Of a DNA stretch of 64,000 bases, positions 1-9,833 are shown piece after piece. The notes under the pieces are model-generated. The model did no database searches, was not told the origin of the DNA, and saw only the letters and a program-made list of their open reading frames with translations. Each line of letters begins with the position of its first letter. The stretch's first letter is position 1. Where the stretch lies: NCBI GenBank assembly GCA_033964015.1, contig CM066916.1:12006501-12070500 (forward strand). The letters run 5' to 3'. Made by a program: the position numbers and the translations under genes. The stretch is from Scolanthus callimorphus. Taxonomy: Eukaryota > Cnidaria > Anthozoa > Actiniaria > Edwardsiidae.

Positions 1-1616
1 TGTCTAACTTCAAGAGCACTGTTTCTCTGAATTTGTTGAGAATATTATTTCACAAACGTTTAGTAATATAATGTACAACAAACTTTGGATATCCCCATCG
101 CTAGGTTTTGGCGAGCTATACCGTCAGCCAGGTGAAATTATCACAGCTATGTGGTATAGTGCACCGGGTCTCTAATAATTAAATATCTACAATAAACTTT
201 GGATATCCCCACCGCTAGTTTTTTGGTGAGCTATACCGTCAGCCAGGTGAAATTATCACAGCTATGCGGTATAGTGCACCGGGTCAATAATAATTAAATA
301 TCTACAATAAACTTTGGATATCCCCACCGCTAGTTTTTGGTGAACTTAATACCGTCAGCCAGGTGAAATTATCACAGCTATGCAGTATAGTGCACCGGGT
401 CTCTAATAATTAAATATCTACAATAGATTTTAATTATTAGAGACCCGGTGCACTATACTGCATAGCTGTGATAATTTCACCTGGCTGACGGTATAGCTCA
501 CCATAAACTAGAGTTGGGGATATCGAAAGTTTATTGTAGATTTTAATTATTAGAGACCCGCGTGCACTATACTGCATAGCTGTGATAATTTCACCTGGCT
601 GACGGTATAGCTCACCATAAACTAGAGTTGGGGATATCCAAAGTTTATTGTAGATTTTAATTATTAAAGACCCGGTGCACTATACTGCATAGCTGTGATA
701 ATTTCACCTGGCTGACGGTATAGTTCACCATAAACTAGAGTTGGGGATATCCAAAGTTTATTGTAGATTTTAATTATTAGAGACCCGGTGCACTATACCG
801 CATAGCTGTGATAATTTCACCTGGCTGACGGAATAGCTCGCCAAAAACTAAGGCTGGGGATGTCCAAAGTTTATTGTAGATATTTGATTATTATTGACCC
901 GGTTGCACCGGTTGACCCGGTAACCTAGTGGTGGGGATATCCAAAGTTCATTGTAGACATTAAATTATTAGAGACCCGGTGCACTATACCGCATAGCTGT
1001 GATAATTTCACCTGGCTGACGGTATAGCTCACCAAAACCTAGCGGTGGGGATATCCAAAGTTTACAATAAACTTTGGATATCCCCAACTCTAGTTTATGG
1101 TGAGCTATACCGTCAGCCAGGTGAAATTATCACAGCTATGCAGTATAGTGCACGCGGGTCTCTAATAATTACTTCTACAATAAACTTTGGATATCCCCAA
1201 CTCTAGTTTATGGTGAGCTATACCGTCAGCCAGGTGAAATTATCACAGCTATGCAGTATAGTGCACCGGGTCTTTAATAATTAAAATCTACAATAAACTT
1301 TGGATATCCCCAACTCTAGTTTATGGTGAGCTATACCGTCAGCCAGGTGAAATTATCACAGCTATGCAGTATAGTGCACGCGGGTCTCTAATAATTAAAA
1401 TCTACAATAACTTTGGCCCCCCAACTCTAGTTTATGGTGAGCTATACCGTCAGCCAGGTGAAATTATCACAGCTATGCAGTATAGTGCACCGGTCTCTAA
1501 TAATTAAAATCTACAATAAACTTTGGATATCCTCAACTCTAGTTTATGGTGAACTATACCGTCAGCCAGGTGAAATTATCACAGCTATGCGGTATAGTGC
1601 ACCAATCTACTACTAT
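1..1616. repeat. Satellite-like array of ~115-bp units with two orientation switches
   Basis: About fourteen units of 113-117 bp. Each contains the core ACTTTGGATATCCCCA, then a GAGCTATACCGTCAGCCAGG block, then a CACAGCTATGCGGTATAGTG block and a TCTAATAATTAAA spacer. Units read forward to about 425, in reverse complement from about 426 to 1060 (with a truncated unit near 880-935), and forward again from about 1065 to 1616. Within each unit CTATACCG and CGGTATAG flank GTGA...TCAC, so a unit can fold on itself, and the two orientation switches also make very long palindromes. Copies are nearly identical, which suggests recent amplification or homogenisation. Short ORFs inside the array are chance. 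The array may continue beyond the left edge. Confidence 0.9.
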
Positions 1617-1718
1617 TCGATATCCTAATTCTCGTGAACATGGTCTGCCCTCCTCGTCCTATCAATAAGGTCGTTCAAAAATATTGTCCGAATGTATTGG
1701 TTCTCCATTCGATGATAT

Positions 1719-2375
1719 CTAGCGTGAGCTAAGTCGACGGTGTTGATATGCTCTGCAGTGCGTGAACAAATCGGAAAAAATCAGGAAAACGAGCTTTTTG
1801 GCATCATAGTATTCTGTTTCACATAGCCCGCCGTCTAGCCCAAAAGCGCTCACTGCATGAACATAGAAGTAATATTGGCCAATAGTAAATCGCCCGTGAC
1901 TGAAACCAGGACATTGGAGCAGTCGACCCGCCATCTTTAACCCAGACATCCTGCAGTTTAACCTTTGATAATTCGCCTGGAAAGCGCTCAAAAAATTTGT
2001 ATTTAGCAAATAACCTCGGTTTGCAGCCACAAAGACTTTCAGAAAGAGCATACCATCTTTTTGGCGTTGACAATTAGCCAAGATCACTTCTTTAAAGCTG
2101 CAGTCTTGTACCATGTCACAACCGGACCGAACGTGAAGGCGCCAAACACAGGAATGTAACAGATCTCGTGTTCTAGTTTCGATTACGAGTATAACATTAA
2201 CTATTTCGTAGCCTGGTCTTTTATTGATAATGAAATGACATATGTCTTTTGGCGCTTTCAAAATCGTAGCAGCCGTATTAATTGGCTTAAGTAATTGATA
2301 TCGGGTACTTAATTGGATTTGAACCAAAATCGTCGATTCCCGCTGCGCAATCTTGAACGGAGTAAAGCTCCTCAT
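1719..2375 (-). CDS. Unrecognised 218-codon ORF (may not be a gene)
   Basis: A single open frame of 218 codons beginning with ATG. I do not recognise the product. The segment GRFTIGQYYFYVHAVSAFG in the C-terminal third resembles the G-x-Y-x-F beta-strand pattern of C1q/TNF-type jelly-roll domains, but the rest of such a domain cannot be traced. A second overlapping frame of 84 codons (1819-2073) is also open, so this could be a decayed exon read in the wrong frame. No splice partners, promoter or polyadenylation signal were identified. It lies between the satellite array and a C-rich repeat. Confidence 0.2.
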   Translation of the reverse strand: MRSFTPFKIAQRESTILVQIQLSTRYQLLKPINTAATILKAPKDICHFIINKRPGYEIVNVILVIETRTRDLLHSCVWRLHVRSGCDMVQDCSFKEVILANCQRQKDGMLFLKVFVAANRGYLLNTNFLSAFQANYQRLNCRMSGLKMAGRLLQCPGFSHGRFTIGQYYFYVHAVSAFGLDGGLCETEYYDAKKLVFLIFSDLFTHCRAYQHRRLSSR

Positions 2376-2382
2376 GCAGTGC

Positions 2383-2563
2383 CGTAGCTAGCGGAGGGGC
2401 AGTTGCCACACACCCCCCCCCCCCCGCCCCCCCAGCGAGTCAAATTTTTAGTGTCAACATGTGGAGAAAAACCTGTTTGCCCCCACCCCTCAGCAAAAAA
2501 CAAAGGATGACCAAGGCTTCCCCTCCCCCCCTCTCCAGACAAAAATTTCTAGCTACGGCCCGT
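2383..2563. repeat. C-rich element with GCCGTAGCTAG / CTAGCTACGGC ends
   Basis: The short inverted ends GCCGTAGCTAG (about 2383) and CTAGCTACGGC (about 2551) bracket two poly-C blocks. Homopolymer-C next to a GTAGC[CT]A motif recurs near 9009-9026 and 29090-29224, so this looks like one member of a dispersed non-coding repeat class. Confidence 0.5.
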
Positions 2564-2936
2564 TGGGTTGCAGTAGAACACTTGTATGAAACGCTCTAAA
2601 GGGTTCGCACTGTTTTGGACATACATATTTGACAATTTATGATAATCGTATTTTAAGCTCGATGTTGCGGGGTGACGAGCCGCGGAGGTCCTGGTGCCGA
2701 CCTGATTGATCCTGATCGCCACACGAGTTTGAGAGCTCCTATCAGTCCGCCTCGTCCATCATTCACCACGTGACCAGGCTTGTCGCCGCGACCTTGGAAA
2801 CACACGGGCCGGTAGTGGTTCATGAGAACCCAGCGTTTACTGCGGGTATCTAGTGGTTCCATCTTCGGCGGCTCAGCTAGACACCAATAAAGAGGAAGCA
2901 CTGATAATTCCACGTGACGTCAACACATCAAGAATT
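2564..2936. other. No gene seen
   Basis: Only short, mutually overlapping ORFs on both strands, without splice context or recognisable product. Confidence 0.5.
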
Positions 2937-3236
2937 AGGGTGCTTACCATTGGTCAAGGAAAACCGGTTGGTTTGATCGGCGTCCAATGGTATAAAATAT
3001 TCCGGTTGGGATGAAATACCGAGTGGAATGGCGCTTACCATTCGCTTATTCGCATTTCGGTTCGGATCGGCTACCTTATTTGGTTGGAGTGCCAATGTAC
3101 AAACCATTCCGATCGGTTCGTTCCAACTGGAATGGCGAGACAACCTCTGAAGCTGAACCACTCGTACCAACCGGAATGACCGAAACATCGACTGTACCAT
3201 TGGAATCCCAACCGAAAACCGGTTTTTCGTGATAGT
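2937..3236. repeat. Inverted-repeat element with AAAACCGGTT ends
   Basis: GGAAAACCGGTTGG near 2958 is mirrored by CCAACCGAAAACCGG near 3208. The interior is rich in repeated CCATTC / GGAATGG and CCGGTTGG words in both orientations. The two open frames here (73 and 90 codons, opposite strands) follow from the palindromic sequence. A related element with ACCGGTT and TTTCCATTT words lies at 39430-39615. Confidence 0.5.
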
Positions 3237-4130
3237 CCCACTGTCATTTTTACTGATCCGCGCGGGCTGCCTGTGGTATTTTAAAATCTAGATCCAGTCC
3301 CTTTACCTAGGAAATACAAAATGGCGACCAAGGACCAAGTGCTAGTTTTGGTGAATTTTTCTGCTACTTTTCCTAAGATATGAGTAAACATACTTTATAC
3401 AGGCATCCAAATAAGGTAAGGGGGATTTACTAATAAAGGAAGTTCTGCAACGTCGGCAATTTCAAGATTTGGTTGGCGAAATTTGATTTCTTGCAATGAA
3501 ATGTTTACTTCTCAACTAAACCCTCTACGAAGTTTCTGTTTTCACTGTTTATTCTATCCATACCGAGAGACTCTCTTCCTTCAAACCTTAGCCTGCTTGC
3601 AGGCGGTTTGTGGGTACACGGCGGAAAAACTTCAGTTCGGGACTCGCAGCCGCCATCTTGGACGCGTGCGAAACTTATCGGTCTGGGGCGAGCGACAAAA
3701 GGAGAAAACTCGTCGTCTGCCAGATTACTAGAGGTTTTCGAGGACAAAGTTTATGAATCCCCTCGCTCGCGCAAGATCAAGTTTTCGCGTCCAAGGATAC
3801 TACTGACCGTGCCGTCATATATATTATTACTTTTAATTTGTTAAACTCTAACATTCCTAAGCAAAACATGCCAAGTCAAACCACAGCCTCTATGCAATTC
3901 GCACGCTCAAGTTATGAAAGTCTAGGACCCCCCCCCCCCCCCCCCCCCCCAATACCATATAGATTACCTTATTCAGTACCAGTGGTACTAATTTTCGCGT
4001 CGCTTTAATTTCGCGATTTAAAAAAAACTTATTACATGATTGACACTTTTTCTATTGTTATTCAAGACCCTTTATTTACTTAAATCCCTATGAATTAATT
4101 ACATTCTTAAAGAACGGGGAGGGTTTGAAG
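3237..4130. other. No gene seen; poly-C tract
   Basis: Short overlapping ORFs at 3483-3844 on both strands have no splice context. A 22-base poly-C run lies at about 3929-3950. I see no conserved product. Confidence 0.5.
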
Positions 4131-4154
4131 TTTCAGCAGGGAAGATTGGGGCTA

Positions 4155-4272
4155 TTATTGAATTATTAGTCATAAATGACCCGCATTATAAATGCGCGGG
4201 TCTTTATGGAACAATTGATTCTCATAAATGACCCGGCGCATTTATAATGAGGAGTAATTATGACTAATTAGA
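4155..4272. repeat. Inverted-repeat element (ATTAGTCATAA... ends)
   Basis: AATTATTAGTCATAA at the left and TTATGACTAATTA at the right bracket internal CATAAATGACCCG words and a GCATTATAAATGCG palindrome. MITE-like; no coding content. Confidence 0.55.
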
Positions 4273-4460
4273 CAAATAAAGCCCCACCCTTCCGATGCTG
4301 AAACACATTTACAGCTAAATGATAAATACTACACAATTGTTTGCTAGGTTAAATTGAAAATAAATATATATATTTGAACAAAAAATGTAATTACTAGCTT
4401 TAACTGAATAGTGTGTCTCTAAATTGCAAATTGGCGATTCTTTCTACTTTTCTACTAAAT

Positions 4461-4805
4461 TTAACTATAATTAATATGGAATAAGTAGATGTTATAGGTA
4501 ACCTTGCTAGCCGGTTCAATTTCTGCTTGACGCTCAAACAAACTGTGAAAGAAATAGAAATAAAAATAACTTAGAACATTAAGCTCATAACAATACATTT
4601 GCACAACACATTTTAAATTTCTTTCGTCAATACATTTTACCAGTTTGTCAAATTCAGGATGGACCTCGTACGTCGCAGCATCAACGGCACACAGGTCTAA
4701 TACGTTCAAGTTAGTCATGCAATTTAAATTCACCAGACTGGTCTATTTCAACTGTTATAATAAAACGAATTACTATAAATAAGAACTTTAGTTAAACTTA
4801 CCATG
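4461..4805 (-). CDS. Possible exons of a short unrecognised gene
   Basis: Tentative. On the minus strand the sequence ACATG followed by GTAAGT (near 4800) would place an ATG directly at a splice donor. An acceptor ending in TAG near 4745 opens a frame in phase with that ATG, containing NLNCMTNLNVLDLCAVDAAT and four further cysteines. The frame continues either straight to a stop at 4461 or through an internal intron ending TTTCTTTCACAG near 4545. I do not recognise the product; there is no signal peptide and no close AATAAA. It could equally be chance. Confidence 0.2.
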
Positions 4806-5490
4806 TCGTTCTCAATCGCCAACTACAGGACACTTTGAAATGTATTATCTCTTGAACAGCTTAAAACCACACAGTGAGTGCCGAGTTCTTCACGCGCATA
4901 ATGCACCCTTTTAGTCTTGAGACCTCAAGCGTTGTTTTTTCCTCCGAAACTCGTTCTCAGTCGCAGACTTAGAACTACTAGTTCAGCACTCAAGCACTGA
5001 CTCCTACAAAATGACGACCTAAAATCGCGAAAAACAGGTGTTTTGATTTCTTTTGTTGTTTGGTACAAAAAGAAGTCCTTCCATTGGTCGTTTAAAAATG
5101 AATGCATGAAAGCTAAAGGAACAATAGCCCCACACTTCTGTTTGTAGTATCCCAACCACTCTAGGGATATATTCTTTAATTTAATGAAACGGGGGCTTTA
5201 GAATGCAAACAAATCTATTGTGAAAGGCACCTTCTCTGTAGTGAAATTGCCACGCAAAATACACGTTATTGTGAGAAGTTGAAAAGAAAAAAGACATTCA
5301 AAACATTTTTCAACCTTTTGTTCCGATACGACTTAAACCTCAGGGGATTATCCCTCTACTGGAAAAAATAAAGATCCCTGGTTGATTTATATGGTTAAAA
5401 TTCGCTTATTTGACGAAGTATTTTCGATTTTTTAATTGAAATGCGCTCCACCCGATAGAAAAATCACCTTAGATCATGTAATAAGTCAGT
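4806..5490. other. No gene seen
   Basis: A 76-codon minus-strand ORF at 4925-5155 has no recognisable product and no splice context. Nothing else stands out. Confidence 0.4.
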
Positions 5491-5495
5491 TAAAT

Positions 5496-5592
5496 ACCTC
5501 GGTCTTCGGCAATATGACATATAAATACCTCGGGCCTACGGCCCTCGGTATTTATATGTCATATTGCCTCAGCCCTCGGTATTTAACTCTTA
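5496..5592. repeat. Hairpin element, arms of TAAATACCTCGG type
   Basis: ATATGACATATAAATACCTCG on the left pairs with CGGTATTTATATGTCATAT on the right around the loop GGCCTACGGCC. A second, outer TAAATACCTCGG / CCTCGGTATTTA pair extends the fold. The organisation is the same as the hairpin at 50535-50635, with its CCGTAGG-type loop. Confidence 0.7.
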
Positions 5593-5770
5593 CTTAAAGC
5601 GACGCGAAAAAAAATTCCCGCGAATTCACGGCTGATTGACAGGTGTCAATAACCGATGTGCGAGATAATTTGTCGACAAAATAAGCGGCGGTTGTATATT
5701 AGAAATTCGAAGAGTTTTTATATATGTATTTTATAGTTCTTGAAATGTAAGCGCATTTAGGCGTTCACAT

Positions 5771-5838
5771 CAAAATGCGTATTTTAAAAACTCAGTTATT
5801 ATCATCAAAATGCGTATTTTAAAAACTCAGTTATTATT
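5771..5838 (+). repeat. Tandem duplication, ~33-bp unit, two copies
   Basis: The word ATCAAAATGCGTATTTTAAA, followed by AACTCAGTTATTAT, is present twice in a row with no visible change. It is followed by further TTATTATTATT. Confidence 0.8.
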
Positions 5839-6377
5839 ATTATTAAACATTTTTAGGAAATAACGTTAGTAATGACGCCACAAATATTTGATTGACAGGT
5901 TTTATGTTGATTACCTGTCAGGAGGCATTCATATTTTGAGTTTACCTGTTTTTCGGAGCTTTAAAAAGAAAATACAGGGTAGGCCACGTTTTGTCCCGAC
6001 CCCTGTTGTATTGAGTATTAAGAAAAAATACGTACAGGGTTTACGGAGAGAAATACTTAGTTTCCGTCTCTTGTTCTAATATTCTTGTCAAAAACGATGA
6101 TCATATGATGATTCTGAATGATGATCATGATGGTGATTGTACGAAAACCTCTTTTTGTCTAATTATCAACCCATTCGTGCATGTTTAGCGTGGCTCGCAA
6201 AACAAGTGACACCAGCTTGCTTTATAGTAGTAAAGTGCGTAATGATAGTGTTCGCCTAGAATTCGCAGGAAATGGTGCTGCATGCAACTCAATGCCACTG
6301 CTTTAAAGCAGGACCCCTCTCTGCTCCTGACCAGGAGAGTTAAAATTTCGTTCTTTACTGAAATAGGTGTATAATAG

Positions 6378-6446
6378 TGCCCCTCGGCGAAGTACCCTCC
6401 CTTTGAAAAATGTCTGGAGCGGCTATAGTTGAATCTCGCCGAGGGG
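6378..6446. repeat. Small inverted repeat CCCCTCGGCGA / TCGCCGAGGGG
   Basis: Eleven-base perfect arms separated by about 40 bases. It lies about 100 bases beyond the 3' end of the secreted-peptide gene. It could be a small transposon remnant; no function is evident. Confidence 0.5.
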
Positions 6447-6547
6447 TTAAGGAATTGTAATTTAAAACAAAGTTTGAATTTCTAAGTTACAATGTTTATT
6501 CTGGGCAAATTCTTTTCTATCGTAGCACAGACAATTTACTCAGACTT

Positions 6548-6970
6548 CTATCTTTTATGATACGGGGCAAAAGAGGCTGAAGAAGTCGAGCAGGTCACTG
6601 AGCACGAGTTACACTCAATGCGTTTTGTGTCGTTCCTTGCGCCTTAGCGCGCGGCGAAGAGTAGGAATGAAACCGCGAAAAGGATGGCTTTACATGTCAT
6701 TCTGTGTTGAAAATATTTTCAAAAGGTGAAACGCGTGGACGAGCGACTATAAAAAGAAACTTTGATTATTGAAAAAAACGTCAAGTCATAGCATCTTCTA
6801 GTTGTTTTTCGTAATCAGAACCAACGAACCAACCAAGAAGACTTGTTCTTACCGGTGCGTTTTTTGTGCTTCAGCAAAGATTCCTTCAGCTTATCTATGG
6901 CCGACGGTTTTGAGGCAAGGCCGGACGCAATCAGCGCAAAAACAACTAAAACCCACAACTGAGACGACAT
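6548..6970 (-). CDS. Small secreted cysteine-containing peptide precursor (two exons)
   Basis: Exons: 6970-6853 (ATG to an ACCG|GTAAGA donor, phase 1) and 6642-6548 (acceptor after a C/T-rich tract ending CTAAG, stop TAG). Phases match and give about 70 residues. Exon 1 encodes a typical signal peptide: MSSQLW, a hydrophobic VLVVFALIASG core and a likely cut near LAS. A lysine-rich spacer follows, ending in HKKR, a candidate dibasic processing site. Exon 2 encodes a TKR site, three cysteines in a C-x2-C-x3-C arrangement and a Ser-rich tail ending HKR. An AATAAA on the minus strand lies about 50 bases past the stop (6500-6495). I do not recognise the family. It could be a neuropeptide-like, antimicrobial, toxin-like or other secreted peptide; the sequence does not decide. 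Odd cysteine number suggests dimerisation or a missed exon. Confidence 0.55.
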
Positions 6971-7930
6971 CTTTTCGCTGTAGCTTCACTGGGCTGTGGG
7001 CTGTGTACGACAGAAGCCGGCGACCAGAGAATGCATCTACAACCAAGGAATTTTAAATGTCAATATTACCATTCTGCTAGGAATGTAATCCGGGTTTTGA
7101 TTACTTTGAGCAGAAAATACTTGTTTGATCAGCCCGGGACACTAAAAGACAATTGAATATAAACTTAATTTAGGCACTATCATTGAACTTTTAATTTATA
7201 TATTGATCTTAATTCACATAACGACGAGCACACCAGCGGGTTTGTTAACGATGGTGCACGGAAAACAGCTAGCGCGTCGCACAAGAACATGGAGCTCATA
7301 GACGTTTTCTTTTCACTTGTCGTTGCATATCCACTTCGCACCTCCCTGCTTCGAGCATTTACGAACGGAATTTGCGCGTTTGTTTGCATTTGCAAGGGGT
7401 GTGCAACGTGAACAAAGTATGCAGTCGCGTTTTAGGTGTCATTATTCTGCGAACTCTCACTTTACATTCCAAACGCCAAACTTTCGTCCATCAAAACTTT
7501 TACGTAAGACAGGCGTGCGCAAGGTCCGTGGGTTTTCCTGAGGGGGGTGTGGACCGAAATATATTCTCTGGCGTAGGTGTTTCTGAGGGGGTGCCAGGTG
7601 AAAATGACCTCTTGATCCGTAGGGGTGTATGGATAGATGAAATAGTGGTTTAAGGCAGCATAGCAGTGACGTATGATCCAGTTTATCCTGAATAATGGAA
7701 GGCATTACTCGAGTGCAATTCAACTACATCGCAAATCATCACAAGTGTTAAGAATTGAAGGAAATAACAAGAACTTTAGGTTGCAACTCATGCCACTTCA
7801 TTTACTTATTTTTACAGAAATTAAGAATAATATTACATTATTTATTGTTGATTTTCTCGCTATATGGGCTTTCATATAATACATTTCACTCATCAAAATA
7901 AACAGATTTCAATCATTGTTCAAAACTCAA
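6971..7930. other. Upstream region of the secreted-peptide gene; no other gene seen
   Basis: Several short ORFs overlap on both strands between 7180 and 7880, none with splice context. The words ACGCCAAAC, CGTCCATCAAAAC and AGACAGGCG at 7465-7515 recur at 59960-60008, so at least 7300-7540 is probably part of a dispersed repeat. I could not identify a promoter. Confidence 0.4.
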
Positions 7931-7937
7931 TAACTTT

Positions 7938-8412
7938 TAAGGTGACTTCAACAAAAGTAAATGCGTTTTTCAGTAAGTTTTTAACTCGCTCGCATCGGTC
8001 GAAATTGAGACCTGGATATGTTAAACCACAACCATTGACACTTTTTTAAAAGTTAAAACTATTTCGAATATTGCTCAACTTTCATGGTCATTTTTTTGGC
8101 CCTATCAGTATCTTGCACTGCAATTTTCGCTCTTAGAATTTTCTTCTTGAATGGCAAAAAAAAAAGAAGGTCGAATGACCCCAAATCAGAAGTTTTTTTC
8201 GCACAGGAGGGACTTTTGTAAAAAAAAATGCCACGACTGTTAGGCTCGCATAAGCAAATGCGGCTCTAAAAAATAATTTCGAACAAATAGTTAAAACTGG
8301 CAATGATTGAGGTTTAACATATCCAGATCTAAAAAATATCCGACCATTTTAACGCGATACGAGCGAGTTAAAAATTTACTGAAAACCGCATTTGTTGGAG
8401 TCACCTTAACCG
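7938..8412. mobile_element. MITE-like element with long inverted ends
   Basis: The left arm starts AAGGTGACTTCAACAAAAG and contains CAGTAAGTTTTTAACTCGCT. The right arm is its imperfect complement, with GAGCGAGTTAAAAATTTACTG and ending near GTTGGAGTCACCTT. The interior carries TGCACTGCAATTTTCGCTC and CGAATGACCCCAAATCAGAA. A partial second copy with the same end and the same interior words lies at 48326-48500, so the family is dispersed. No transposase frame. Confidence 0.75.
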
Positions 8413-8675
8413 CAGGTACAAATGTCACCACAGTAGATATTATTAGGGGCAAACAAATTGGCAGTTGTGATGTTTCACAGGTGCAAATGGACGAGATAAT
8501 TTTTGAAACATGTTTAGTCTGAACCTTTCTGCCTTTTGCCAATTTTTTTTTTATTGACTATTAGAAATCACACTTACAAACTTCACACAAAATAATAATA
8601 AAAAAAAAACGTTTCATGTTCAGCGTACAACATAATGCAAGAATATTTACACGATATTTCCTAAATTAGGAAATA

Positions 8676-8762
8676 AGGTTAATAGTGTTTTCCAATGGTG
8701 AAAAAGATTTGCCTACGTTATGTAGGCAAATCTTTTTCACCATTGGAAAACACTATTAACCT
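8676..8762. repeat. Perfect 41-bp inverted repeat with 5-base loop
   Basis: Arms 8676-8716 and 8722-8762 are exact complements over 41 bases, separated by GTTAT. The left arm begins AGGTTAATAGTGTTTTCC and ends TTTGCCTAC. Perfect identity implies either recent origin or selection on the hairpin. A transcript would form a long, fully paired stem. Confidence 0.9.
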
Positions 8763-8924
8763 CCAAGGAACGAATTACGAGAGTGCCTTTTTCAAAAGCG
8801 AAATGCTTTGGAAAATACATCATTCTGTTTGATAGAGAGGATTTTAGATCAGTCTAGAAAAACTGTGAGCAAACCAAACACACTTAGCCAATCAGAAATG
8901 AAACAAGAATCCGAAAGTCGTCGT

Positions 8925-9026
8925 CATTTTAGGCGAGTGAAAACATTGGACGAAAATGTTCAAATTTCCTTCAGCAAATACAGTAAATGTATTGGAAAAT
9001 CTGCCGAGGCCCCCCCTGGCTACGCC
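8925..9026 (+). repeat. Dispersed repeat fragment ending CCCCCCTGGCTACGCC
   Basis: GTGAAAACATTGGACGAAAAT, then CAGCAAATACAGTAAATGTAT, then a C-run and GGCTACGCC. The same blocks occur in reverse complement at about 29089-29196, so the two are copies of one element inserted in opposite orientations. The overlapping 90-codon ORF (8808-9080) is not regarded as coding. Confidence 0.7.
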
Positions 9027-9833
9027 CATGAACATGAACAGCTAGAATACACTCTTTGTGTTTTGATTCAACGCAATTAAAACGCTGCATATGTAATACC
9101 AAAAACGACTACATCTAATAATACCATTTTGGGACATGTGAAGTCTAACAATAACTAGCTACACCTTATTTAAACATAGTTTACGCCCGTATATGTGCAG
9201 GACACTTTTCCCGGATATGTAAATACAATAAATATACAATAACATGGGCCATATTACTGGAAAATACCCTATCAAAATGAAAAAAAAAAACTCTAAGCAC
9301 TGAACCATGTTGCCTGCAATTCTTCCTGCCATTTTCACAGGTATCAATTCATAACTCAGTCATATGCTACTGGCTATCCGTTTATCATGCCATTAAAATG
9401 GAATCTGTTCAGTTAAAAGCTGAAAACAAATTTGTGAACTTGAGATTGCCCCTGTACCCTAAGTGGGACCTTCCAGACTTCCATCTCATTTACAGTCAAA
9501 CTGAGTAAAGCGATTCCCTCTAGAGTTGATTCTTGAATTCATTATTGACTTCATTATCTATTTCACTAATGCATTATTTAATTCCATATTTAGCTGCTTA
9601 AAAACTAAGATCAAATTGGAGGTCTGGATCTCATATCTAGGAAATTCGAAAATTTAGAAAAGCTGAATGTTAAAGAATGCATAATTCAAATAAAATGGAA
9701 TTAATCAATTATTCCAATAACAGACTCTAGAGGTGCACGCTTCACAGATGGACTGCAACTCCACAAGAAAACGGTATTAACCAGTTTTAAAATGGCCACT
9801 ACCTATATTAATATACAAGATATTAATATTGTT
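9027..9833. other. Likely 3' untranslated/flanking region of the adiponectin receptor gene
   Basis: No convincing ORF. This lies downstream of the receptor stop codon on the minus strand. A variant ATTAAA signal on that strand is visible at 9582-9577. No canonical AATAAA was found in a clear position. Confidence 0.35.

Noticed and set aside
1..1616. CRISPR-like repeat array
   Set aside because: Units are ~115 bp and contiguous without unique spacers, orientation flips, and the genome is eukaryotic.
2928..3232. Opposed ORFs of 90 and 73 codons
   Set aside because: Both lie in an inverted-repeat element and mirror one another.
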